The position numbers were made by a program, and so were the translations under genes. From positions 3,495,001 to 3,559,000 of the forward strand of contig JAIQDT010000027.1 in the NCBI GenBank assembly GCA_021521415.1: 64,000 bases of DNA, read 5' to 3'. The notes beneath the pieces were generated by a model that searched no databases, had not been told where the DNA came from, and saw only the letters and a program-made list of their open reading frames with translations. Positions 32,820 to 44,264 of the stretch are shown in pieces (the stretch's first letter is position 1; every line of letters begins with the position of its first letter). The stretch comes from Bidens hawaiensis (lineage: Eukaryota; Streptophyta; Magnoliopsida; Asterales; Asteraceae).

Positions 32820-35740
32820 TCAAGCATGAACTCCTTCTCGTACACAAACCGAAACAACCCTTTGATATTTCTTCGCTTCTTCTTTCCAAGCAGGAATATA
32901 ACATATTTTCTTCTCGTTCAGCACCTGCAGATCAGCTTGAGACAAATTCACCAAGTGCATTGGATCATACACTCTCAGCAGCTCTTGTTCATCTTCATTC
33001 TCCATTACTGCTTCAGCTGTTTCACAATCAACATACCACCACTTCCAATCTTTGAGCACATCCTTGGGCATTTGTTTCATCGGCACTTCTTTTAAACACC
33101 TGATCGGCTTATACTTCATGATCATCCAAGGCTTGCCACTGCTCTTATCCCTCTATCTTTATCTTCAATAAGTTTTCCTTTCTGTGGTTTCAACAGCTCA
33201 AACTTTTTCTCCTTTATACTTTCCTTCCAAACAATCTTTCCAATGACCCTAGCCATGTTATCATCACTCCTGTTTATCAACCCCAACCTGGCTAAGTCCA
33301 TCACTTCACACTCAGGCAACGTATTCAACGATCTCAACAGTCTCTTGAAGTACTGAACCCCATCATACCTTTTAATCACAAAGAGCCTCAACTGCTCATC
33401 ATATAACCAGCATATAATCCCCTTTTTCGATTCAGCATAACCCTTGATGTTGTAACTTTTCTTGAACATAGTAGGGACCGCCGGTTTCTTCGTTTTTACG
33501 AACCACTGAGCGTAGCCTTCTTTCCATCTTGGCTGCTCTTCCCATTCCGTCTCATCGCTTACCATATCTTGACCTATATATGCCTTATCAACTTCCGGAA
33601 TCTCATGCTCAATGTTCTCCTCTACAATCTCTCCCTCTTCAATCTCATTATCAATAACAATCTCGGCCCCAATCTTCTCTATCTCTTCAACCGGTAACAC
33701 ATCATCATCACCTATAACATCATCATCCATCATCTCAGCATCCACGACAACCACATCATCACCCCCTGAACCGCCAGCTGCACTCGTTGACTCCCCCTGA
33801 GATGTGGAAGTCCCAAGAGCTTGTTCAGTTCTTGGCAACTCTCCACCTGCACCTTTCGATGCATTGGGATCATCGTCTCGATCATTACGCTTCTTAATCC
33901 TCAGCTCATCACCCTTACAGCTCGTTGGTATCAGAGATGCCAAGAACTGTTTCAAAGCATCAATTATTTTTCCATGTTCGATCAGCAGGGACGACTGTAT
34001 CTGATTCTCTGCAACGAGGCGCTGAATAGCATGGGTCTGGATAAGATTTACCCTTGATTGTTCTGCCACGACCCTTTCAAGCGCTGCTATTCGTTCCGAG
34101 TCGGATAAGGTTGCATCGAAATCAAACCTCAGATGTGATATATCTTGAGTGTACTGAGGAGGGGTTTCCAATGTAACTGGAACCTCAGAAGTAGGCGTAA
34201 ACGTAACCGCAGGTGGTATCGTAACTGACAACCCTGCAGTAGCTACAACTCTCGACTCAATAAATCTTGCTACGACCTCCGTTGGAGTAAGAGTTGGAGG
34301 TGGCAAAGATACAATCTCCGGAGTCGAGAGTTGGAATGTAGTGGGTGGTAGGCCGAATGAGGATGAGGTAGCCACCACAGGAAAGTCCGTGGCGCTTGGC
34401 CTTGTAACTGGTAGTGATGTCGGAACCATGGTCATACCGGACAGTGCGGGTGGAGTGAAACGAACCACTCTTGATCTCTCACCAGCTCCCGAACCTGCAC
34501 CTGTCTTCTCCCTTCTTGATCTACGGACCAACTGATGTACGTCTTTCTCAAAATCTGACTCACTGTCATCATCGGCTCTCTTCCTCTTCCCATGAATCCG
34601 TTCTTGTGTTACCAAAATTCGTCTCGCTTCAGCCACATCATTATCTGACGATTCTGAATCAGCCACTGTCGTAGCTGCCCTAGCAACATCCACACTAGAA
34701 ACCCGGGCTACCGAGACCTGTACATTTTCTTCAGGATCAACACGCTCCATATAAAAAAATCCTTGACCGCCAAATGCTTCATCAAGGTCTGCATTTTCCT
34801 CCGGTGACACAACAGGAGCAGCAGGTATAGCTTGTTGTACCTCAGGCGATTGAGGTGCTCCAGCCTGTTGTGGTTGAGGATCCTGAAACTCGTCCCCACG
34901 AGCTGGAACATACTCTGGGTTGATCAAGTACCCGAATAATGGAGTATGTCGAGGACGGAGCTCAGGTTTGCTTCTTGCACTCGATGATCTGCACTGAGCG
35001 AAAATCCTTTTGGTTACACTTTCCACATATCTAATTGGGCGCCGCTGAGGTAACGTGGGAGCGACGTGATTCAAGATCATTTGTAGGAATCTAGGATACA
35101 TAAGAAATCTCTCACGCGCCACCGCTCTTCTCTGACGATCTATCTCGTAAAAAACCATCTGACTAAAGCTGTAACGCTTATTGTAAGTCAGTGCAGTCAT
35201 CGCCGACTGCATGGTCGCACCCATTCCATCTCTACCAGCCATTCTCCCTGACATGCAGACTATCATCACATGCATGAGAAAGCGCCACTGGTCTAGCAAG
35301 AACCCCTTGCCTCTCTGGGTATCCCCCAAAGGATCAGAATATCCCATCCTCAGAAACACACCATCTCGGAATGGAGCCACAAAGTCGGTAGGATCGTCTC
35401 TTGTTTCATCCCCAAACTGTAACGCCACCCTGATCTGTTCAGACGAGAACTGTACTATCTGATTATTGACCGTTGCACGCATAACCGGGGGCTCGACTCG
35501 ACAGTCATATTCCACTGTCTGCCAGAAATCTTCAATGTTTGGCAAAGATATAGGCAGTGTTGTGGTAATAGCGTGGAATATACGCGAGCAAAGTAGAAAT
35601 GTGATGATCTCGCGGAAATCATCAACAACACTCGCATCCGGGTCCAATGTGATGTACATGTTATGCCCCGGGAAAAACTATCGGTTGTTGTCTCCACTTT
35701 CATCACCACCTGCATCACCTGCTCCAGCAACAGCTGCCAT
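32820..35740 (-). pseudogene. Extra ORF (aORF) of Copia element C, nearly open
   Basis: Starts at ATG 35740 (MAAVAGAGDAGGDESGDNNR), meets a TAG at 35678-35680, then reads FFPGHNMYITLDP and stays open for 845 codons from ATG 35659 to TGA at 33122-33124. A second frame, overlapping by ATGA at 33122-33125, adds 101 residues to 32820. One stop and one frameshift would explain this. The N-terminal ~250 residues are compact (DFWQTVEYDC, GKGFLLDQWRFLMHV, KRYSFSQMVFYEID, ERFLMYPRFLQMIL), the middle is Pro/Ser/Thr-rich and acidic, the end is basic and mixed. No signal peptide or clear membrane span is seen, so an envelope role is not supported despite the env-like position. Element E has the same N-terminus. 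Function unknown. Confidence 0.7.
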
Positions 35741-35759
35741 TTCTGCAACAAACAGTCTA

Positions 35760-36500
35760 AGTTAGAGAATCGTCGAGGCAAATCACAAGTTCGCCTGTTA
35801 CCATGAGCGAAGTTATGATTTATTCTGTATAGGCGAAGTTAGAGGTGGGGCGAAGTTGGGAACAACTTCGCATCAACTTGAACTTCGCGTAATAAATGTT
35901 AAATAAATAGGGCAAGGCGAAGTTAATGACAACTTCGCCTAACCACAACTTCGCCTCATATACTGTTACATATTTAATTATCAGGCGAAGTTAAACCTCA
36001 GGCGAAGTTAAGAATAACTTCGCCTAAACTGTAAGTTTGCCTGAATATGAATCGGCATTAGTTAGACTTTCGAACGAGGTGAGTTGGGTCAATTTGGAGA
36101 TTGCGGACTCCATAAAACATGATTTTATGACGATTTAGACGATTAAGTTGATTACGACCACGTAATAACAAGTTTGAAAATCGGGTGGTGAGGTTTCGAA
36201 AGACCGAGGTCACGAAATGGGTCGAAACGACCTTAGATTTACATCAATGACAGTGAATATACTTTATATCGACACTACACACCTTGAAATCGGATTAGTA
36301 TTGAGAAGAAAAACACAGATTGGATTCGACGCTATAAGTTCGCTTAGGGTTAACAGTGAGTAAGTTCGCCGGTTTTGAAAACAATAAAGAGTCTGACCTA
36401 AAATTTCCTTTATATAGGGTCAAAGTTATTACAGGCGAAGTTATGGATAACTTCGCCTATTGCAGGCGAAGTTATGGATAAGTTCGCCGGTATTAAACTT
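35760..36500 (-). repeat. Cluster of GGCGAAGTT/AACTTCGCC inverted repeats before the extra ORF
   Basis: More than ten arms of the same motif as in the LTR and 5' leader of element C, facing both ways, between pol and the extra ORF. Confidence 0.75.
36408..36458 (-). promoter_or_regulatory. Possible internal promoter of element C
   Basis: Minus-strand CTATATAAAGG (36418-36408) follows, by 14 bases, the inverted repeat AGGCGAAGTTAT/ATAACTTCGCCT (36433-36458, two-base centre). The arms equal those at the LTR promoter. The extra ORF begins about 670 bases downstream. A second transcript is my inference. Confidence 0.5.
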
Positions 36501-37844
36501 TACAAAACAAACCCCTATAATTTGAATAATTTGCAATTAAGTTTTAAAACATCCTTTAAAGCGTTAAATGATACGATCAAGACCAAGTAACCAGGTATAA
36601 AATCATACAACTACATAAGTAGAATAAAATTTTAAAAACAAAGTACATGGGATCAAATTTCAGTCTCGACAGGGACTACCATGTTTTAGAAAAGATCCGA
36701 ACAGGAATCATACTAATAAAGTGACTGTCACACAGATCCATGTTCAGCTGTATTATGACATAAAGAAACAGGTTGTAAGCAGGTAAATAACTTAGAATGG
36801 TTTTCATTGCTTCTGTGATACGGGTTAGGTTCAATTAAGCTCAAAATTTAAATGGGCAAAAACTCAGAGATTATGATGCCTCCTATCTATTCTCAAAGCG
36901 TATTTGGCTTTCCCCAAGTCACCCCGAGTTGACCTCGACCCGTAGTGTCTGATTAAATAGTAAGTACTCTTCGATCTTTAGACTATTCTTCCCGTTCTCT
37001 TTCTTACATCTTGATTGAGAAGTATTAACATTATGAACTCTAGAATGTCTCAATAACACACATTTTTTTATTTATTTTTTATTTTTTTTAAGTATTTACA
37101 CAACTTCAGAGTAAACTACTGCAAGTCCCGAATCTGGATCACTGCAGTTTCTTGACACGCTATCTTCACGGGAATCAGAACACTCACGGGCTCGTGTATG
37201 ACTGGGTAATCGCTTTTCTGCCTATCATTCGGAAAGATATATATGGAGACATGCACAACTCTTAAGGAGTTTCCACGTAAAATCGAGTTGATTTAGTTAG
37301 TATCACTTCTACTTCTACGCACCTTAAAAAGCTACCATGACATACAATGACTGTTCTAAATCCATTTAGGCCTAATAACTTCACTAGTTAAGCACACAGA
37401 ATCAGTATATCTATCACTTTCCAAGGTTGGATCAATTTTCTGTTAAACATAGTAAAGGAACTTCTTACGAAGTAGTAGACTTGAAAAATAATTTCATCTC
37501 CCAAAAAAATTTAACTTCTATCGCCCCAATCAAGTCGAAGTCTTCAGGTAAACGGCTATCCTGAAGATCCAATGGATCAGCTGGACCGACCACATACAAG
37601 TATGTGTCCTTCTAACTAAGTATGAACGACTAATTTTCAGCGAAAGAATTAAAAACACATCATAAACCGCCCCGGTCACTTTCAGTCATCTGGTTAATGG
37701 CTATCCTCATATTCTACAAGTAGAAATGAGGACCAAACATATCCGAAGATATGTCCTTCAAACTTTGGCAACCGACATAATTCTAAGCGATAGTGACCTT
37801 TTTTTTTTTTTTTTTTTTTTTAAACCAAAGACAAGATAACACGG
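36501..37844 (-). other. Post-pol spacer of element C
   Basis: Non-coding. Holds the block shared with element E (36870-36960), a T-rich stretch near 37065-37090 and a run of about 22 T at 37799-37820, that is, a run of A in the element's sense just after pol. Confidence 0.6.
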
Positions 37845-40819
37845 TTACTCGGGATTGATCATCCCATTCAGCTCAACAAGGTTTTGAAAACAAGTTTTGT
37901 CAAACGCTTTAGTAAACAAGTCAGCGAAATTATCTAACGTATCAACCTTTTCGAGCACAATCAATTCCTTTTCAGCACAATCCCGTATAAAATGATGACG
38001 GGTGTCAATGTGTTTAGTTTTGCTATGCTTTACGGGATTGTTAGTTACTGAGATAGCAGCAGTGTTATCAATGCAAATAGGAGTATGAGTGAAATTCATA
38101 CCATAATCGCGCAATTGCTGTTGTATCCAAAGAACCTGGGAGCAGCAGTTCGATGCTGCCATGTATTCTGCTTCACAGGTAGAAATGGCGACTGAGGTCT
38201 GCTTCTTGCACTGCCATGACACTAATCTGCCTCCAAGAAACTGACATCCACCTGTTGTTGACTTCCGATTCTGATTGCATCCTCCATAATCAGAATCTGT
38301 GTAGGCGACTAACTCAAAGTCTCCTCCTTTCGTGTACCACAACCCTAGCTTAGGCTTGCCTTTGAGATATCGCAATATCCTCTTCACACCCTTCATGTGA
38401 GATTCCTTTGGGTTTGCCTGAAAGCGAGCACAAAGACAAACTGCAAACATAATATCAGGTCTAGAAGCGGTTAAATACATTAAAGAACCTATGATTGCCC
38501 GATATTGGGTAGGGTCCACGTCTGCATCGCTGTCTGAATCAGCACCCAGTTTATGGTTGACGCAAACTGGAGTATCAAATGGAGTGCTGTCCTCCATCTT
38601 GAAGTGTTTGAGAACGTCATGGACATACTTAGTCTGATGAATGAACATCCCATCTTTCTTCTGATCAACCTGCAATCCTTAAAAGAAAGTTAGTTCACCC
38701 ATAGCACTCATTTCAAACCTCTGTTTTATGATGGCTTCAAACTCCTGACACATGGCGACTTTTGATGTAGCGAAGATGATGTCGTCCACGTAGACTTGAA
38801 CCAGAAGAAAGTCTCTTCCATTTCTCTTAACGAACAGTGTACTATCTATCCTTCCCCTTTCAAATTCATTCTCAAGCAAGTAATCGGATAAAGTTGAGTA
38901 CCAGGCACGAGGGGCCTGATGTAGCCCATATAGCGCTTTACTTAGCTTGTACACGTGATCAGGAAATTCTGGGTCAGTAAAACCCGGAGGTTGCTCAACG
39001 TACACTACCTCATCGACTTTACCGTTAAGAAACGCACTCTTCACGTCTAACTGGAACACCTTCATCTCCTTGTGTGCAGCAAATGCCAAAAACAATCGAA
39101 TCACTTCTAATCTCGCCTCAGGAGCAAACACTTCATTGTAGTCGATCCCCTCTTGCTGATTAAAACCCTTTACAACCAACCTCGCCTTGTTCCTGATAAT
39201 TATCCCTTTTTCATCCCTCTTGCATTTGAAACCCCATTTTGTGCCCATCGCATGCACATTTTTCGGTTTTGCAACCTGATTCCATACCTCCATCTACTTG
39301 AACTGGGCTAACTCTTCTTGCATGGCTTCAACCCACGAGCTGTCCTTGAGAGCCATTTGATAGTTCTTTGGTTCAATCTGGCTGATGAAGCAGGTGTACA
39401 AGCATTCGTTAATGATGCCTGTATCTTTAATGCTTGTGTAAACACAAGTGTGCTCATTCAAGCTTCGTCTTGTTTGTACACCGTCGGACAGATCACCTAT
39501 CACGTTCTCCAAAGGGTGATTTTTGTGAACTCTCGTAGTCGGAACCAAACTGACTTGCAGATTGTCTTCCAGGTTCGAAGGTAGCTCATCAATGGGTGAT
39601 TGTTGTTGAGAGTGAAACGGATTGAAGAATTCCTCTTCTGTAGAGGCAGCAGGGGTATCAACTGCATTTGACGAGGAAGGCTGACATTCATCGTACTGCG
39701 GTCGTTGCACATAATTGTCTTCCTCATCATAAAGCATCTTCGTAGCAATTCTCTCATCAACTTCTGCACAATCCAAGTAAGGCATGTTAAAAGATTTAAA
39801 AAGCCTATCATAGTCGAAAGCCCCAGCGGGTCCCGTGCTTGGTTTTGGTGATTTGTAACTTGTGATATCAGTGTTACACACCACCTCAACCTTGTTGGTC
39901 GATGTATTAAAGACTCGTCTGTTGGGAGTCCCAACAACATATCCGACTAAAATACCTTCGTCGGCTATTTCACCAAATTTTGAGTTCGTCTTTAATATCG
40001 AACACGGGGACCCGAATGGTTCGAGACCACTCAAGTTAGGCTTTCTCCCATGCATAAGTTCATAACATGTTTTATTTAATCTTTTAACAGTTAACACTCT
40101 ATTAAGGATATAACAGGCTGTTGCAACAGCTTCAGCCCAGAACACCACAGGAAGTTTCGAATCAGCCAGCATGGTTCTGGCTCCTTCAATTAACGTTCTG
40201 TTCTTCCTCTCAACCACCCCATTTTGTTGCGGAGTATACGGGGCGCTGTACTGGTGGTCTATCCCTTTCTGTAAGCAGAAGATCTCCATCTGATAGTTTT
40301 TGAACTCTGTCCCATTGTCACTCCTGATGTATTTAACCTTTTTCCCCATAATATTCTCAACCTTGGTAATCAAATTTATTACCATCTGCACTGTTTTATC
40401 CTTTGTCTTAAGGAAATATTCCCAAGAATATCGAGAGAAATCATCAGTGATCACCAAACAGTATGATGTTCCACCTAGGCTTTTTACATTCACGGGACCG
40501 AAGAGATCCATGTGAAGTAGTTCTAGGGTATTGACTATTGAATTAACCTTCTTGGTGTGATGGGATTTCTTGTGTTGCTTTCCCTTTTTGCACGATAAGC
40601 ATTGGTCTTCAAAGTTGAAATTTTTCAAGGGAACACCCAGCACCAGCCCATTCTTGACAATGTAGTTCATTTTCCGAAGATGAATATGCCCCATTCTTCG
40701 ATGCCATAACTCGAACTCCGATTCAGTTGCTTTTAACAGAAGACACGATTCTTCTGTTGCCATCTCAGTCGACCTCATGTCCATAACATACGTATTCTTT
40801 TCCCTTGGAGCCTTCATTA
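37845..40819 (-). pseudogene. pol: Element C pol: integrase, RT and RNase H
   Basis: After the element D junction the frame runs through the pre-integrase zinc domain (WHRRMGH... CLSCKKGKQ), an integrase core with D (HMDLFGP), D (RSDNGTEF) and E (GVVERKNRT), a long variable linker, RT ([29 protein letters not shown]) and RNase H (YTDSDYGG, CEAEYMA, CIDNTAA) to TAA near 37845. Two stops interrupt it: TAG at 39294-39296 just before RT and TAA at 38676-38678 between RT and RNase H. Catalytic residues are otherwise kept. The ORF can be read upstream into the element D LTR, but that start is an accident of the insertion. Confidence 0.9.
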
Positions 40820-40824
40820 CTATC
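40820..40824. repeat. Target site duplication CTATC (left) of element D
   Basis: Equals 53706-53710. Removing D and one copy brings the two halves of C pol back into the same frame. Confidence 0.9.
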
Positions 40825-43800
40825 TGTAACACCCCGTAACCGCAGCGGAAACGTACACGGGATGCCACAGACACATCTGATATCAACAGCATTGCTTATA
40901 AGGAAAATACCACTACATTAATTTATAACATATTACATTGTTGCGAGTTTCATTACTGTCTAGGTGTTACACACATATTTTACCGATAAGACATTAATAA
41001 ATTCATTACAAAACATAGAGCAGCAAGCTTCCAACAGGTAGCACAGATAGTTAAGCACATATCAATCATTCCAACTTGGGCATACCTAGAAAACATGTAA
41101 AGAAAACGGGTCAACTACGAATAGTTGGTGAGTTTCACTAATTTAAATAAACACTGACAAATCATTTTAATAATCATTTATTAACAATATAATCATGCTG
41201 GGAACTATGTTACCCCAGAACATTTCCATTAACTTCCTGGGAACTATGTTACCCCAGAACAATAATAACCCCTGGGAACTATGTTACCCCAGAACAATAA
41301 ATACCCCTGGGAACTATGTTACCCCAGAACAATAACAACCCCTGGGAACTATGTTACCCCAGAACAATAATAACCCCTGGGAACTATGTTACCCCAGAAC
41401 AATAATAACCCCTAGGAACTATGCTACCCCAGAACAATAATAACCCCCGGGAACTATGTTACCCCAGAACAATAATAACCCCTGGGAACTATGTTACCCC
41501 AGAACAATAACAACCCCTGGGAACTATGTTACCCCAGAACAATAATAACCCCTGGGAACTATGTTACCCCAGAACAATAACACATGATAAACATTTTATA
41601 TATTCTGTGCATCAGACCATATATATATAAATGTACAAGTATTTCCATACGATCGGTATGTACTTAAATACTTTAAATAAGACATGTTTTCCACCCCGGG
41701 AAAATATAATTAAAACAATTCATTAAAAGGGGCTCGTGAAAACTCACCTTTTTGTGAGTCGGTGAGTAATATAAGGAACAGCTACGTGCCTGGATCTGTA
41801 ATATAATATCTAGTCGTTACTATATAATTCCCATAACTTAAATACGTATCAATCGGTACATCTGGGAACATTGTTAACCCAGTACTGTACTCGATTCGGG
41901 GACAATGTTAACCCCGTGACACTTCTAAGGACTCAGATTGTGACATTGCTTAGAGTTTGACAGTCAATTTAGTTAAGGTGATGAAATTATAGCTCGGTTT
42001 GACACCCCGTTTGGCCGCGGGGCCCGTTTCCGGTATTTCGGTGCCGGAAACGGTAAAATCGGGTAAAATTACCCAAATCATCCGAATTATTTTCGGATGA
42101 TTTATTTTTACTTAATTTACTTAGATTTATGAAAATAGTCCATTTTTAAAGTTTTCGTGTACCAGTCAGCTCGCTTATGCGAACTTTGCCGGTTTACACG
42201 TTTTAAGCTTTAAAAACTTGTTTTTATGTTCTTTTTAGCACAAATAATTACCCGATTAGTCTCGGGTCTTGAAATTTTGCACAAAACTTATTTTGACAGG
42301 AAGAAAATTTTACAAAATTTTTCCAGATTTATTTTCTTATATTTACATTTATTTATCAATTTTTAAATCTTATTAAAACACTAAATATGTCAAAAATACC
42401 AAAACACTTTAGAAAAATCCGAAATTTTTCTGGGATGATCTCTGTCATCCTCATAACTTCCTGGAATTTTTCCAGATTTATTTTCCTATATTTACATTTA
42501 TTTATCTATTTTTAAATCTTATTAAAACACTAAATATGTCAAAAATACCAAAACACTTTAGAAAAATCCCAAATTTTTCTGGGATGATATCTATCATCCT
42601 CATAACTTCCTGGAATTTTTTCCAGAATTTAAAACTTATTTTTCAAGCCATTTTCACCCAAAACCGAGCTAGAAAGCCTTAGAACTCGTTTCACCGAAAA
42701 GCCTACTTAGACTTTTCCAACTGAGCTCAAATTTTGTGGGTGACTTTTATATGTTATAAAAAGCTTATCTTAAATTTTCCGGAATTTTTCATCATGTTTT
42801 GCTATTTTTCACTATTTTTGGCCAAAACCGAGCATTAAATTCACCAAATATTCATCTTTTATCCAAAAATTACCAAAAATTCACAGATCTCATATTTTCA
42901 TGTGTAGATCATCTCTGTGAAATTTCGTGACCCGACTCTAAGCACACGAAAATCTGTCCAAATTTCATAAACACACGAAAACCGAACTATTTTGTGTTTT
43001 CTAGCTTTAGATCGCAAGGATCTCGGTTTCTAGCCTTTGCTAGCCGCTAGATACAACACTTACAAGCACATCAACACCACACCAAGCAAGTTATACCCAC
43101 AATCAAGCCATTTCTTTCCTAGTGTCGGTTAAAACATCAAAACAACGATTTTGACCGTAAAAATCCGTTCTCGACTCTTTTTACTCATTTCTTGGACCAA
43201 GATCCCTTGTATAACTTGTATACATCTCTTGGTCATGCAAGAGTCGGTTTCATCTCGGATTTTCACCCGTTTTTCACATGGAAAATTCATTTGACAAGAT
43301 TTCAACCGTAAAAATTCATTCTAAACACTTTTAACTAATTACTTGGATCAAGATCCTTTGTATAACTTGTATACATCCCTTGATCATACGAGAATCGGTT
43401 TCATCTCGGGTTTTCACCCATTTTTCACATGAAAACCTCCTTTTCTCAAGAATTATGAAATTAAAAACAAGATTCAAGCATCAATTCATGCATATACCTT
43501 GAGATCTTGGTGAAAAATGGATGAATCTTGGATGAAGGTTTGAAGATTGAGAGAGTTTGGATGAAAGAAAAAAAAAATGGAATGTGTAAAAGGGGTGTGG
43601 GGGTGGCCGGCCATATGGTGGTGTGGGGGGTGGGTCCCACAACTTCAATATTAGCCACACATTTGGATTGTGTAATCCGGATAATGTTGTGGATAATCTG
43701 GTTCAGTTCGTTTCTCGTTTAAACTCGTAATTCGGCTTAAAACGAGCATAAAATGGTCGTTTTTTGGGTTAAAATAAAATTTACATAAAACTGATTTAAA

Positions 43801-44228
43801 AACTTTAAAAACTTAACCCATGACATTAAAACATCATATTATTAATAATTACGCATCTTTTTCGGCTTGATTGATCGTCTCTTGCTTGGTTTGGTGTTAA
43901 AGGTTTCGTTTAGCGTACCGACGTACCATTAAATCGAAATCCTTTTTCTGTGCTATAATTTACTTATCCCGAAGCATTAATACTTCGTAAATATCACTAA
44001 ACATTATATACTTCGTCTATAATGTAATTCCCGATTCGTTCGGGTTTCAATAATCGTTCATTGGTTAATTGTAATTCCAATACGATTCACTATATAATCG
44101 AGTATGATTCGTACTATGAATCATATATACTCGTATATACGTACTATAACTCATATAATCAATATTTAAATGACACGTAAATAGTATATACCGGCTAGGG
44201 TATACCTGGATTTGCCGGAATCGTTACA
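40825..44228 (-). repeat. 3' LTR of element D (3404 bp)
   Basis: Plus-strand TGTAACACCCCGTAACC to CCGGAATCGTTACA. Differs in length from the other LTR by 26 bases, fully explained by one more 35-base unit, a 10-base GAGAGAGTTT indel near 43550 and a 1-base indel near 42637. Confidence 0.95.
41199..41580 (-). repeat. Eleven 35-base hairpin units in the 3' LTR of D
   Basis: Unit core CTGGGAACTATGTTACCCCA, in which CTGGG/CCCAG and AAC/GTT can pair around TAT; spacers are AATAATAACCC variants. The 5' LTR has ten units. Two diverged relatives stand apart at about 41861-41912: CTGGGAACATTGTTAACCCA and CGGGGACAATGTTAACCCCG, again with matched arms. Confidence 0.9.
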
Positions 44229-44243
44229 TTCTCCCCCCGTTAT
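44229..44243 (-). other. Polypurine tract of element D
   Basis: Minus-strand ATAACGGGGGGAGAA directly before the LTR start TGTAACGATTCC. Confidence 0.9.
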
Positions 44244-44264
44244 AAAAATTTCGTCCTCGAAATT

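Noticed and set aside
33612..34911. Several ORFs opposite or within the extra ORF of C
   Set aside because: Other-frame shadows of the 845-codon frame, caused by its biased Ser/Asp/Glu-rich codons.
35659..35740. ATG 35659 as the true start of the extra ORF
   Set aside because: An in-frame ATG at 35740 and the residues FFPGHN between a TAG and ATG 35659 match element E, so the original start was probably upstream.
40825..40892. Upstream start of the C pol ORF inside LTR D
   Set aside because: The frame happens to be open across the insertion junction; the codons belong to an LTR and not to a fused gene.
41199..41580. CRISPR-like regular repeats
   Set aside because: The intervening bases are near-identical variants of AATAATAACCC, not unique spacers, and the array lies in both LTRs of a retrotransposon in a plant genome.
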